Shown here piece by piece: positions 28,716 through 42,070 of a DNA stretch of 64,000 bases. The notes under the pieces are model-generated. The model saw only the letters and a program-made list of their open reading frames with translations. It was not told the origin of the DNA and did no database searches. A program made the translations under genes and the position numbers. This DNA comes from Dipteronia dyeriana (lineage: Eukaryota > Streptophyta > Magnoliopsida > Sapindales > Sapindaceae): assembly GCA_032871835.1 (NCBI GenBank), contig CM065299.1, positions 5,675,001 through 5,739,000 of the forward strand, read 5' to 3'. Each line of letters opens with the position of its first letter. Position 1 is the first letter of the stretch.

Positions 28716-29272
28716 CCCTATGTTAATATGCACCTACACCATCTTATCTTTGATTATGACAACGATGCTTTTAGAAACTGCCCATCACAATCATCATCAT
28801 CATCATTATTGGTTAGTGTTGTCAGTCTCACTCGGTTTGGCGGGTGCAATTTTCTAGATAAACACATTACACACATAACCTAATTCAACTGATTTGAAGA
28901 ATGATGCAAAATTAGTTTGGGATCCTGTTCACTCATCCTTCCATGCTTTGTCCAGGAGCACTTAACTTTAGAAGTTCTAATGAGATTTGGGGTCTGATAT
29001 AAAAATGCCGACATGGTTGCACGCTTGCGCCCATCAAATATCAATGAAATATTCACACGTGTTTATGTTAATATAGTTTCAGGTTTCGACAAGGAAATTG
29101 CTTTCATTTATTCTTTACATTAGAGTTCAAGTTTGTCTATGTGAGTAATGTAGGTAAAAGGATAAAAAAAATACATAATTTAGCAAATAAACAATAAAAC
29201 TTTCTCATTACTGAAATTAGGGGGAAGAAGAATGAAAAAACCTTCGTTGGAATACATCGTATGATCTTCAAT
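28716..29272. other. Region downstream of the frataxin gene
   Basis: Non-coding. The part next to 29273 is likely the 3' untranslated region of the frataxin gene. A (CAT)n tract lies near 28790. Confidence 0.5.
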
Positions 29273-31413
29273 TCAACTGTTTGAAGAGAGATCGATGGGT
29301 TCGCCACACAATTGCTCGAACTCTTCTTCCAAAAGTTCTAACAAATTTGCTTTAGTGCGTCTGTAAACCCAAGCTTGAGCATTCTGATCCCAATCAAACC
29401 GGGATGGACCACTGCGTGAAGAGAGCATTTCCTTTCAGACGGGAAAAAGAAAGTAAAAGAGGAAAGTGGAACAAGGAAATGAAAAAATCTCAGCATCATA
29501 TACACCTTAACAATGGAAATGGCCTCGTCATTAATTCAATCAAAAAATTAACTATTCATACATGTTATCTCATTCATATCTTAATTTTCGACATCAAACA
29601 CCGCCTAAGGTATGGTATGCATTCCTGCTATACAGAAGAGAAATGAATGGAGTGCAATGCTACAAACACAAGCAAGCAATCTTAATATTCCAAATTGCAT
29701 AAAACTTCTCATGGCCAAATACAAAATTGAAACCAAAATATGCGTTGATAATTTATAGTTCAAGAGTGGCTTTGCTAATTCTCAGAATCCTTTTTCTGAA
29801 AGAATGTCTCAGGGATGATAGATAGCCAAGTTAATGGAAAGAAGACACCAGGACAAAAGCAGAATGCAATCCTATTTTATTCTAAAAGTTCAAATCTGAT
29901 CCCCGAGCTTGGTGAAAGTGCAAACTATTTATTAATCCCTCGATCCTTATCTAGGAAGAGATTAAACAGAGAAATGTTGGAATATTTCATTTCTTTAGCA
30001 CATTTAATTTAATTTAGTACATGTTATGTTGTGATAGATCAGCACAATTGGATAAAACAAATTAAACAAAATTAAGACTAATTAAATCATTCATAATTTT
30101 ACCAGCTGCATCGAAGTCATTGACCAGTAAACATTTCTTATTGATACCTTTTATTGAATTTTTTTCAATTTAAGCAGTGCTCAAACAAAGACGGCACACT
30201 TCATCCAGAGACTTGACTCCATCAGCATGCAACACATAACTCAAGATATGGGAGGCGAAGGTATCAAATAGGCTCTTTAACCCCAAAAAGAGAGAATAAA
30301 TACACCCAAAGATTGTAGTAGACAATACACTATAATAGAAAGATACGCAATAACAAAGTTTATACCTCACGGGAGAAGATAACCAAATTTGTCTATTTGG
30401 TGTTTGCTTGTTCAACACATAAGTGCCTAGAGACCCCATTTTAAGGGTCAAAACCTCATTCTGCCAAATTGAAGCAAAATTATGTTAGAACAGATAAAAT
30501 ACATTCCAAAGGAATCAACCAATTCACAACACTAATCAACCATTCTCACCCCATAGTCTACATCAAAGCCATCAACTTGGACATAATCACCATAGTCCTG
30601 CCAAGCACAACAGTAAATAAATTATAACAATTAAAACTGCAGTGGTTGTGCCCTTACTATAAAACATATATAACTTAGTTTAACTGGAAAATACTGTATC
30701 TTTGTGGGTAAAACTTTATAAGAATTATATCACTAATTGCTATATGCATCATAAACAAGTTATAATGGATACATAATATTCATATAATCCAAGCATTGGC
30801 ACATAACAGAATGACAATGCCAGAAAAAGTAAGGTAGGTCACAACTTATAGCTAAATTCTGTAATGGTAGAAAAGCAGCAAAGTCAGAACTAAAAAAGAA
30901 GACCGTTAAGTGAAAAAACACATATATCGCATCAGAAAGAAACGAGAAGCATTACCTCAAATTTCTCTTGCAAATCATGAATTGTAGAGTTAGCTACCCT
31001 GTGAAACTCATCTTCCTGCAGAAGAGAACTGTATCCACATTAATCCACATCAGCACAATATTATTATTATTATTAATGTTATTATCACAAAAAGCAACGA
31101 ACACTAAAATTGTAATTTAATGCATAGAAAAATCCAAGTAAAAGGAAAAATACTTTTTTTTTTTGGGTTGAAAGATAACTTTAGAAGCTACCTACCCATA
31201 ATCGACAGCGGCAGGGACTTGAGAGTCATTATCGAGATTGGGAGGGCAGGAACAGAAATTTCTAGAAGCAGAATTTAAGCTTCTAGGATAGCTGCGAGTA
31301 ATCACAGAAAAATCAGTATGTCTTGAAGGTTCTAGAAGATGAGAACATGACCTGTGAATCGAAGAAGGTTTGACTACTCTTGACATCCTTCTAAGTAGAA
31401 ACCTGGAAGCCAT
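29273..31413 (-). CDS. FH: Frataxin, mitochondrial
   Basis: Five exons, 31413-31196, 31028-30956, 30597-30550, 30460-30366 and 29411-29273, join in phase to give 190 residues. The first 60-70 residues are rich in Arg and Ser ([15 protein letters not shown]) and form a mitochondrial targeting sequence. The frataxin fold follows: an acidic first helix ([19 protein letters not shown]), [17 protein letters not shown], then the highly conserved [23 protein letters not shown], a C-terminal helix and CGEPIDL. The acidic ridge and the [10 protein letters not shown] sheet are those used for iron and iron-sulfur scaffold contact in this family. Frataxin supports Fe-S cluster assembly in the mitochondrial matrix. 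The ATG at 31413 is chosen because upstream frame codons lack another ATG. The gene is complete and looks intact. In Arabidopsis the homologue is At4g03240, next to an S-domain kinase. Confidence 0.96.
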
Positions 31414-33340
31414 TATACCAAACACCAATCACCAAAAAAGCCTGTTGCTTCTTCAGTTGCCTTTGTTTGTTATAGATATATGAGCCTGAGCAATAAAAGA
31501 AATGGGTTTGTAATCGGAATTTATCCCAACTGACTAAGCCTAAACAATTGAAACCAAACAAGAAGAGTAATAATGAGAAACTAATAGGTCTTATTGGAAA
31601 ATTAGAAATTTATATCAATCGTAGTTCAACACCAATTAAGCTTCCTAGGTTGTACAAATTACAACCAGAATATGACCAAATTACCTTATTAAGGTCAAGG
31701 AAAATTTAATCTTAACAGTTGGCACCATTTTAAATTATAAAAAGTTTGTCTACTTTTCTGACGGTGAGTGAGAACTTTCATAAGTAAATCAAACTTTTTC
31801 TAGAAAACCTAGATGCTTTGATGCAAAAACAAACATGAGCTTTAGTTAAAGAATAAGTAAACATTTAGTTAAAAAGTAAAGTTGAATTTCTTCCAAGGGG
31901 TCTCCGTTAGTGTGAAACCAATAAGTTTCATCATACTCAATCTGATCTAATTTTGGGGATTTTGTGAAATTTTTAATCCAATCCGGTATAACACAAATCA
32001 CTTGATATTGAATTGGTTCCAATGATAATTATATAGCATAATCTTTACATGAGCTATATCAGCTCTGTCTACATGAATAGGCTAAAAATTCCAGTCCAAG
32101 CACTTCATTGAACATTCTTTAGAATTTAGATCATAATCAGGTTTGAATAAATTTTCTCAAGAAATCAAAACCATCACATGCATTAGTTCAGTCTTATAAA
32201 TGTTAAAACATGCAGCTTCTGCAATCAAATTTCCAACCATCAAGCATAGATTGGAACTTAAGCTTAGTTGGATTTTAAGTTATCGAATCTCAAAAGTGTT
32301 CAACCAACCTACGTTACCTTTTCCCTTCATCTATACATGTGGTGCATTTGGGTCCATCAGAAGTGGCATGTGACATCTCATATCACTTGATTAAGATGAG
32401 TAAAGCAAGCAACTATTAAATTTTCTTTTTAATTTTCAAAAACTTTTAAAAGAGGAAAGAATTCGGTGACATCCACCAAATAAACACATAAGAGTTTCCT
32501 CTATTGTTAATAAGGAATATATTCTTGTCTTCGCAGCTAACAAGTGTTTATCCACCTTCACTCTTTGTGTCTTACCGTATATGGTATCTGCTTATATCCT
32601 ATTTTTAGTTTTTTGAGTGATGAGGAAAAAAATGGATTTATTTATGTCTGTGGGTCTCATAGTTGAAGTGATATGTTAAGATATGAATATATGCAGTCAT
32701 GAAATAGCAATTAGATTAGATTTTTATTTCTCTAACTTAACTAGTATCAGTACAGTCTTTTCCTTTTGGCCAATTTGAGATTTCAAAATTTTACATCATA
32801 AGATAAATCGGATGAACCTGAAATTCTGCAGAACATGTAGAGAGTAACATTTGATCGTTGCATGTAATGTGTTTGACGAAATGACAAGAAGAAAATCACT
32901 TAAGTAATTAAGTTTAAATCATTCCTACCGAGATTAAATTAACTTAAAAACCAGTCACTAAACCTGTCTACAAGACTACGAGAGGACGGAACTCAACATG
33001 CTTCGTGACTTTTTAATGTTTTAAGCAAAAATAAAATATTCAACATTCTGCTAGACCCATAAACTCCAAAATAATCTAAAATCACACCAAGAACTATAAT
33101 AATAATAAAAAAATGAGACAAACATCAACAATTACAAAAGTAATGCTCGAATATCATGACTATATCTAATAAACAAATTACTTCGTAGAGAGAATCAAGA
33201 ACTACTTAGATGTTGGTTTCCATTAAAATTTTCTCCAACAAAGTAAAGAAATCAAGGAATATAATACCAGGAACATCATATAAAGATCTACGAAATCAAT
33301 CAATCGAAAAACATATAAAATTGAAAAGTGAAAAAAATAA
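31414..33340. other. Upstream of frataxin; intergenic or leader intron
   Basis: No coding sequence is supported. If the GC-richer segment at 33350-33490 is a leader exon of frataxin, this interval would be mainly its first intron. Otherwise it is plain intergenic DNA. Confidence 0.4.
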
Positions 33341-33349
33341 TCGCATTAC

Positions 33350-33490
33350 CTTTTTTTTGTGTCTTTCTTCGGCGGTTGCGCCGATGGAGACGAGAGCGAG
33401 AGCAGCAGGCTGGACTGGGAGGGTTTTTGAGTGCGGCTCAACTTGGGACTTTGGAGTAGGATTTGCCACTAAATCGTGACACGTGGTTAT
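33350..33490 (-). other. Candidate non-coding leader exon and promoter with G-box
   Basis: This GC-richer island in AT-rich DNA reads on the minus strand into CACAAAAAAAAG followed by a good donor (GGTAATGCG at 33350-33342). Its upstream edge carries CCACGTGTCACG (about 33474-33486). It could be the 5' untranslated exon of frataxin, about 1.9 kb before the coding start. No transcript evidence is available. Frames through it show no known domain. Confidence 0.35.
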
Positions 33491-33977
33491 TTTGATAAAT
33501 TTCACAAACGCCCCTACTCTTTTGTAATATCACTTTTAAAACTAAATTTCAGAAAATTTTAACAAAGGAAAGAAAAGACGAGAGATTTCCTCAGGAATCA
33601 GGAAACTACACAGATTAAGGCGGCAATTCTTGGTTGGTGCATCAAGACAAAGTCCGCTGTTTCCTTCCTACTCTCTCGCTTCCTTTTTTGTATTTTATTT
33701 GTGGACGCTATTTTCTCTCTCGCTCAATTTTTTTTTCTTTGAAAATAAATCTAAATAACTGAAACCGAATCTGGTTCAAATCTTTCGTCTTTGTCTCTTT
33801 CATTTCAGTCGACAGACTTGAAAATCTCTTTATTTCTAAACCTCATATGAGAACACGATAAAAACAAAAAACAAAAATACAATTTTAAATCAGGACCGTT
33901 GATCTGGGTTATAAATCAACGCCACAACTTAGGGTTGGTTTGTAGTTGTCTAAGCTTGATTAGCTTCAACGCCATCA

Positions 33978-33990
33978 TATAAATATAAAA
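33978..33990 (+). promoter_or_regulatory. TATA box of the LRR gene
   Basis: TATAAATATAAAA is followed about 30 bases later by a CT-rich leader and a donor site (GAAAGTG|GTAAGAT near 34062). This suggests a first untranslated exon with an intron. An acceptor TTTACAG ends at 34702, before the coding exon. Confidence 0.6.
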
Positions 33991-34153
33991 CTAAAAAAAA
34001 AACTAAGAAACTTGTTCTTTGTTTCTCCTTCTCTTATCGTCACAAAATCTGGCTGGAGAAAGTGGTAAGATATCTTTTTCAATATCTTTTTTGCGATCTT
34101 TATATTTTGTTTCAGTTTCTGGGATCCAATAATAATCTTGCAGGTATTTTATG

Positions 34154-34176
34154 CTCTCTCTCTCTCTCTCTCTCGT
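34154..34176. repeat. CT microsatellite in the leader intron
   Basis: An uninterrupted run of about eleven CT units within the likely 5' untranslated intron of the LRR gene. CT/GA tracts near transcription starts are common in plants and may affect expression. Confidence 0.9.
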
Positions 34177-35103
34177 TATTTTGGTAGTTCAGTGATGTTT
34201 TGTTGAAGATTTGATGGGATGTTGTATTCAGTCGCTGTTTGATTCTTATCATGCGATTTATCAGAATTGTAGAGCTGTTTGTTGTTCTGGGTCAATCCCG
34301 AATTCACTTTCGTTTCATGTTGAGAGATTTGCAGGAAATATAAGAAAATTTTGGAACTTTAGTAGGTTAACAGAAAGATAAGAGACACATTGATTATGCT
34401 TTGCAAGGGACTTTACATTTTCAACCATACAGTATTGATAACATAGTATTTTAATAGGGAAGCTTGATTTCTCAATCTTTCCAGGAAGAAAGCTGTATTT
34501 TTTTTAGTACTTTCAGGAAAGTTAGATAGGAGAAATGAAAAAGAGTATACCTTCGATTTTGATATAGCTTTTATGTACTCTGGTCTAGCTTTTCATTGTC
34601 TGATTATTATGGAATTATTGTATTTCTTTGTTATTAATCTTTTAAGTATCTGGTGGATGTGTGATTTTGATAAACTGATCTATAGTGTTGATTTGTTTAC
34701 AGGTCAGGGTTTCTTATTCATGTTAGGGGTTGGGATTTCCTAGTTGGAAAATATCTTCTTCTTCTTTTTTCACTCTGGCCGCTGCAGCAAAGTCAAACGC
34801 TACTCGCACCTCTAAGTGGGTGTGGGGTGATAACGAGGGGATTTTGCTTTGTGTTTTGAGAAGATCAAGGTCATCATATGTTTGGAGATTGTGTCGTGTT
34901 TCAGTGGGCTTGTCGCTTGATTATGGCTAACGTCACCTTCTGCTAAGTCCCCAGTAGCTTGATGGTAGCTTTTTCTATTAGTGTAAGATAATCTGGTCTT
35001 TGTTTCAGGCTTCTGGATGTTTTTGAATTGATTAGTTGGTTATCCATAGGTTTTTATGTAGCCCAAAATAGATCTCGTTTGGATGTAGTTCTTGTTGGTT
35101 TCA

Positions 35104-37582
35104 ATGGTTAGGTTTTCGTGCTTCAGTCCTCACATTCACTCCCACAAAGGAAAGGTAAGTTGAAGAATCACTTCATTTTGTTGAAACTTAGATTTTTCAT
35201 CTCCTGCTTGATGCTCATGGTTGTTTTACTTGATTATTTCTCTATATCAGAAAACAGTTCAAAAATCTGCTGAAGCTATGCAAAAAAGTTTGCAAGATTT
35301 TTCTCAAAATCTGGCCACAAAAGATTCAGCTATCTCTACATGCTCAGAAGCATCCCGGCTGAAGACACCAGGAGATAGTCAAATTAATGACAATGCCAAA
35401 CCTGTGGCAAGTTATAACACCGTGGAACGTGGCTGGAAATCAGAGGAAATTAAAGGCGAATTCGTTCTGCAGAACGACATGAGAGTTGGTGAGATTGGGA
35501 GTATGAAGAAAAGTCAGTCTCTAGGAAGTGGACTATGCTGGGAGGGGAAGTCACTTCATGAAAACGATACAGAGGATGGCACTGATCAAGGATTCTCCTC
35601 TGATTCCCATGATCGAAATGGTTTGTCAGAGAGAAATGGCAGCAAAGATCCTGTGGTAAGCCCACCCAGCGAGTATCAGAAAGATCCACAGTCAGAGACT
35701 TTTCAAGTTAGTTCTGATGTTGTTAATAATCGATCAATGTTTTCAATTGGAGATCCCCAGAATTCAGAGAAGGAAGGCCATGAGAACTCTGGTACTCCAG
35801 TATCAGGTAATGGTGAGTGCGTTGATTATTATGTTGACCATATGCCTCTTACACCACCAACAATTGTAAAATCATCTTCTTCGCCCAACATCAATGCTGC
35901 TATGAGTCCTTCCAGAGAATTCTCTTCTGTCAAGTATTTAGCACCTCGTTCTAGATCATCTGATGACCTACATGTTTTAGACACAAGGCAGAAAGATATT
36001 TCCATTCATGGTGTTGACACACAGGTTATGCCTGAACAAGAAAGAGATGATGACATATGTATAACTGAGAAACATAATTTTGAGAATCCAGTTGATGATT
36101 GTTATGATTCTTCTAATCATTCTGCTCTTGCAAAAAGTTGGATAATACCAGATGAGGTGAACTCAATGAAAATTCTTCGAGGAGAATCTGCGGTTCAGCA
36201 GTGGGAAAACTTGCCAAACAAGGATTTTAAGATTAAGCGTATTGAGGAATGGGTCAGTGATCTTCAGCATTGCAGCCCTTTGGAAGAAACAAGTGAGTTG
36301 TCCCTTTCCAACAATCAGGTGAAGAGAGATCATGATGTCTTAAATAGTTCGACTGCTGCTAAGGTGGATGACAAGGTTTCTCCTGGCATGGAAGCTGTAA
36401 AAAGATATATATCTACTTTGAGTCCTTCATCCAACACAGCTCAGTTGTCAAACCACGGGTTGGTTGTGATCCCATTTCTTAGTGCATTTGTCAGCCTCAA
36501 GGTGCTTAATCTGTCGGGAAATGCAATAGGTTTGATTCTCTAATAGCAAACTTTGTTTTCATTTAATTTTCATATTTTGTTAATCAGAAATAGTAGTTTA
36601 TTGTGGAATTCAAGAGGCATAATCTGATATTTTATAGCTGTTTCTTAATTAGTTTATCTGTTTTCTGCCTCATTTTAGTAAGGATCACTGCTGGTGCTCT
36701 TCCTCGAGGACTTCATATGCTGAATCTGTCAAAAAACAGTATCTCCACAATCGAGGGGTTACGTGAACTTACCCGGCTTCGTGTACTTGACTTGAGCTAC
36801 AACCGAATATTTAGAATTGGACATGGTATGGCTTATGAAGTATTTGTCGAAAGTTGAAAGTTGTTAGTCTTGGTAGTCGACTAGTTTCATCACTTTCTAA
36901 TTTTATTTCCGATGACTAATGTTATCTCCGTTTAACTTATATTGTTGAAGGTCTTGCTTCATGTTCATCTCTGAAGGAGTTATACTTGGCTGGAAACAAA
37001 ATAAGCGAGGTAGAGGGACTTCACCGCCTCTTAAAATTGACTGTGCTGGATCTGCGTTTCAACAAAATTTCTACAGCCAAAGGCCTTGGTCAACTTGCAG
37101 CTAATTACAATTCCTTACAAGCTATCAGCTTGGAAGGAAACCCAGCTCAGAAGAATGTTGGGGATGAACAGCTGAAGAAACATCTGCAAGGACTTCTTCC
37201 CCATCTGGTTTACTTCAACCGGCAACCTATGAAAGCAAACACTTTGAAGGATGCCTCAGATCGCTCAGTTCGGCTAGGTATCAGTGCCCATCAGTTTGAT
37301 CGTGGCCTTAGATCAGAAAACAAAGCCGCAAGGAAGAGTAGCCATGGCATAGCTGCTCACAGGCCCTCGTCTTCATCAATTCATGGCCGTAAAAGCCAAG
37401 CTGCTGTCTCTCCACCAAAACGGTCAAAGGGCAAGAATGTGCATCTTCCACCAGCTGGAACTAAAGCAACCGCCACTCATCGGCATAATAATTTTGATTT
37501 CAGTAGCAAACTTTTGCACCTTCAATCAGAGTTTTTTTCTATCCGCAGGAGTCGAAGTGAAGGAACTCTGGGAGCTCTTTGA
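35104..37582 (+). CDS. LRR protein of the 'outer arm dynein light chain 1' annotation family
   Basis: Four coding exons, 35104-35154, 35251-36529, 36679-36825 and 36951-37582, join in phase to give 702 residues. The short first exon encodes MVRFSCFSPHIHSHKGK, a start I recall as typical of this plant family. Residues 18-400 are a long, polar, serine-rich region without a known fold (KTVQKSAEAMQKSLQDFS near its start). Five or six SDS22-like leucine-rich repeats follow, about 415-580 (LKVLNLSGNAI, LHMLNLSKNSI, LRVLDLSYNRI, LKELYLAGNKI, LTVLDLRFNKI), ending in an LRR cap (ISLEGNPAQKN...LVYFNR). The tail is basic and serine-rich and ends RRSRSEGTLGAL. Plants lack flagellar dyneins in most lineages, so the dynein name reflects repeat similarity only and the function is unknown. 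Arabidopsis At4g03260 appears to be the counterpart. Confidence 0.9.
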
Positions 37583-38055
37583 GATGTTGGATTGTTTTCC
37601 CTTTTTTTTTGTCCTTTTTTTTTTGGCTTTAGACGACCAGGTTGGTACATTATCTGTTTTCTAGTTACATGTTCATTGGCATTATTATTTACTCAGAAAC
37701 TTATTCAAGCAACTTTTTATTCAAATTCATTCTTCCAGTATATTTATGAAACACTAAATCATATGATGTATTGGATAATTTGGATTTTATTTGATTTGCT
37801 TTTGTTGAGTCCAGTAATTTATTTATTTTTTTAATCCTTTTTTACATTTTCCTATTAATTCATTGTTATCAACAGCTTTAAAAAGCTACGAGAGAGCTAT
37901 CTATTTTAGAGAATTTCTAGCCTTAGATATCGCCTTGTTCTTGGCATCGCAAATGAAACAACTGGGCTCCAAGAACAAGTTAAAGAATGAGTAGCAGGTT
38001 CAGCCACTATATTGATGTCTTAGTTAAACCGGGAAGCCGGTAACCATTGTAGAAC
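37583..38055 (+). other. 3' untranslated region and flank of the LRR gene
   Basis: Non-coding sequence after the stop, T-rich, without a clear poly(A) signal that I would assign. Confidence 0.4.
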
Positions 38056-38058
38056 TAA

Positions 38059-39457
38059 GGTGCGTTTGGTATGTAGGACGGGACAGGACAACGTGGGACA
38101 ACTTTTTGTTGTTCCATGTTTGACACGCTATTAACATGGGACGAAATGGAACAATATGGGATAAAAACCTCAAAAAATTGTCTCACCCCAGACCCTAGGC
38201 CAGACTTGTCCCATGCATGGGACAAGTGTTAAAACGACTCTTTTACCCTTAATAATTCTAAAAATTACAAACATAAATATACATAACCTAAATCTTCTCT
38301 CTCTCCTTCGCCAGAACAATAATCTACAAACCCTCCCTCTACCTCACTCTCCCACCGTCGAAACCAAGACGACCAACAAACCCAAAACCCAAATCAAACC
38401 CTTCCAATCGTTGTTGTCACGCCACCAACAACCAAAACCCTTCCACGAAATCAAATCAAATCAAATCCAGTACTACCAACACCCAAATCAATCGGTTGGG
38501 TTACGAAGAAAGCTGTTGATGTTGTGGTGGTGGTGGTGGGTGGTGTTGGTGTTGTTGTGGTGGTCATTGAAGGATTGTGTAATGACCTAGGTATTTTAAT
38601 TGATTTTCTGTTGTGTATTTAGGTGATTTGCAGGTTTGTGAAGAGAATATTTGTGGATCATGGAGGTTGAAGATAATAAATATGAAGATAATAAATAGTC
38701 AACAGACCAGTGAGAGAGAAATTGTAGAATTCGAGAGAGAGATTAGAATTAATGAGGATTTGTTTGTAATAATTCTTGATGAAAACTCTATTTCTCTCTA
38801 TGTCTCCCTCTGTTCCAGTTTCTCATTATCTTCAATATCTCCATCTTCCTCAATTATTCTTCTTCAAACCTTGTTCTTCAACCTCCAATTCCATAAACCT
38901 ATAAAATCAAGCCCAAACAAATCATAAAATTATACAAAAAAAAGCCCAGGGCACAACAGATTGGTGTTGGTGGGCATCTCATTCAATTGATGTTATTAAT
39001 GATCGTTATCAAAGAAATTAATAATTTTTTGCTTTAATTTTTTGCTCTTGAGTAAAGAAGAATAGAAAAATCTAGGGAATTTCCCAGATCTCTACAAAAA
39101 TAATTATTCATTTTTTATATATTCATTAATTTTCTATTTTTTATAGTCATTAAATTAATAAATTCCATACAATTCTACATAAAATCTAACCAACTTCATA
39201 TAAAAATAATTTTCAATTACAATATTAATTTTGTTAAATATGATATATAAAAATATTTATTTATTTAATAAAATAAAATAAATATTGCCTTGGGGCACTT
39301 TGGTCATTTTAACATCTTATCTCGTCATGTCCCAGCTATATCAAACGCATAATAGTACGGTTAACAGTTCTGTCCTATGTCTTCCAAACACAATACAGAA
39401 CAACCTGTCATGTCCTATCCCGTCTCGTCCTGTCCCATCTCCGTGCCAAACGCACCC
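38059..39457. mobile_element. Non-autonomous PIF/Harbinger-like element with TAA duplication
   Basis: The left end GGTGCGTTTGGTATGTAGGA and inverted right end (reverse complement GGGTGCGTTTGGCACGGAGA) are flanked by TAA at 38056-38058 and 39458-39460. A 3-bp TWA duplication and GGG/TGCGTTTGG ends are typical of PIF/Harbinger elements. Subterminal parts are also inverted, with repeated GGGACA/TGTCCC words. The 1.4-kb interior has no transposase. It includes CT-rich and (GTG)n stretches that give only low-complexity open frames. It sits about 480 bp past the stop of the LRR gene. Confidence 0.72.
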
Positions 39458-39460
39458 TAA

Positions 39461-42070
39461 ATATCGTCACCCTAAATATCGTCCGGTGATTTCTCAAGTT
39501 ATTGTATGCTGTGTATGTGCTGTGCAACAAATAATTCTAAATAGTAATGGGCTGAAATATTTGTTGGGTGTGGTCAGTAAGCTTGTGTATGACTTACATT
39601 TTCTTCCCTTCAGTGCCCCTATATTTGAAAATTCTCCCAACGTTTTTAAACAGACAATTCAGAATTCAAAGCTTTTGATCCAGAAACAATAATATGCTGA
39701 CAGCAGAAGAAAACAGGCTTACGGAGAATAAACACAGCAATCTCTTATTTGAAGTCGAGCAATTTAGAACCTGGTTTTGTTATACAACACCTAATAAGAA
39801 ATTGAACACGCATATACATACAGTCAGTGCACCAACTCTTCATCTTCGAGAGAGGGCAGCTGACAACAAATATACAGAGAATCAACTGAGTAATTAATTA
39901 CATCACAGTACTAATATACACAGGATGCTAATCAAAGTAGATAACAATATTTTTTTTATTTTTTGGGATTCTTCTTCTTTGCTACCCGCAGCCTTCACCT
40001 ATTTTTGTTGCCTTGATAATCTTAGTGTGTTTTAAACATTAATGTAGTCCCATACGAACGTATCAGTTTTCCAGCAGATCACAATAAAACTTGTCGATAA
40101 TGCATCATATAGACACTTTCCTTTTATTCATCACCTGAAAATTCAGGTAGAAGTTTCCATTGCACTTAGAACTTACTAAGCATCTGCTGACAAGAGATAC
40201 AAGAGATGAGGTGAGGTGAAGTGGACTTAACAAGACAAGAAAATTCTACAATGCACTATTGTTTGAAACAGCTAGCAAAGCTTTGAACCAACCACAGTAA
40301 TCATCATGTTGCAGCCTTCACATGATTATATTACATGCCTCTTTACATTAACACGTAATTACTTTGAGGTTAGATCAGACATTTACATAGTGAAGCACGG
40401 TCCACCAATGTATACAAGTATCAGATAAAACATACTAGTATAATAAATCCAAAAATCAGCATCATGGGGGAAGGGGATAACTCATATAAGAACACTCCAG
40501 CAAATAAACATTGCAGCAGAGTGACCAAAAGTCACACACGGTCTCATAAACAAATGGTTACATGTCAGTTTATAAAAGGTTCTGCAATTACCAGACAACT
40601 ATGTTATCATATTAATATTTCCAACCCTCAAGTATGATTTCCAGATATCATATTAATGTTTCACAACCCTCAAGTATGATTTCCAGATATAATTATTCAA
40701 TCAGAAAAGAATTCAAAGCGGATTCAATTGTGCAAAATATACTCCCAACAGTTGATCGGTTGCCTATCTGTTGCCTACAAATCAAATATGAAAAAGGGGA
40801 AGGAAAAATGCAGTATGAAGTAAGCTAGTAATGAAAAGGCAAATATTTAGGTGAGCAGAAAACTGGAGAGATCATTTTAACATTTATTTGTTGTTCATAT
40901 CCTCTTTTATACTGTATATTTTGTTGTAACCATCACAGCTCCCCCCTCCCACCATCTCAAAAGGAAAACCATCCCCCGCAAACTCTCTCAGTCAAATTTT
41001 ATCCCAAAACCTTGAATAAACTCAAAAGAATTCTCATCAGTTTAGCAAAGCTAATACTCACAGTTCATATCCTTATGCTTGTAAATTTCTAAGACTAGTT
41101 CTTAAAAGTGTTCAAATTCAAATACAACCTTTTAAATCATAAGCATCCTTAATGTCCGGTTCCTATCATATTATTAAAGGTACCTAGATCTTCCTTCTAT
41201 TCAAAATCAATACTAGCAAATAGTGGAGAGAAAAGTTTTAAAACACAAACATAGCAGCATTTTAGATCAAATAAAACAAGCTCAAATTCACATACAGAAA
41301 AAGATGGTGGGAATAGAAAAAGGCTAAATATATCGGAAAGAAAGTATAATATTAGAATTCTGACTGGCTAAATAACTGATAAATCCTTAAGAATTTTCAA
41401 CTTACTACACATGGTATCTCAAATTGCCCCAACCAAATCGGATAAGAAAAAATTGATATACACAAATGAAGGGCATATACTTATCCATCCAAAACTCTAA
41501 CCAGCGGAGACACCAATACTTCAATATGTCAGCTAGTCATACCCATTATAAAATGCAACCTCAAAAACAAAAATATTGCCTTCATCCAAATGCCATCATA
41601 TAGTTTTTCAATTCTCAACCCACAATTTTTATTACCTTGTACTACCTGTCATAAGACACACATCTTAATACCGCCACCTAATTAAGTGTTTTTCGCTAAT
41701 TTTCTTAGCCCAAGACTGCACCAACTTGGCCAACTTCAAGTGGTCGATTTCATTCATCTCTTATTCTGGGCAGTTTTCATCTCACATCAATTCAATTATT
41801 TCAACTCAACTAAACATATCTATCGAACGCAACTATACCCTTCCAACCACACCATAACACATCATGTTCCTCTGAACTATCTCCAGTAAATTTCTAAGGT
41901 TAACATCAATTACAAGCACTCTGAAGAAACTCTAAACTACATAGCAACATCCCCAAATCAATTCATACAAAAGCATGATATCCAAAACACCTGCCAATTC
42001 TAATTTTACTAAAACTAATCAAATTCCAGCTATTCAAGTTAATAACCAATAAGAACAATAGACCACGAAA
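39461..42070. other. Intergenic, possibly last intron and 3' part of the stress-protein gene
   Basis: No independent gene is supported. A candidate final exon for the gene at 42 kb exists: acceptor TTTGATTTGTAG on minus, exon from 40774, reading G-N-R-stop. It is too short to prove. A near-repeat occurs at 40623-40688 (CAACCCTCAAGTATGATTTCCAGATAT twice). Confidence 0.4.

Noticed and set aside
38213..38927. Open frames inside the Harbinger-like element as a transposase
   Set aside because: They are low-complexity (CT-rich and GTG-repeat) and lack DDE or Myb-like motifs.
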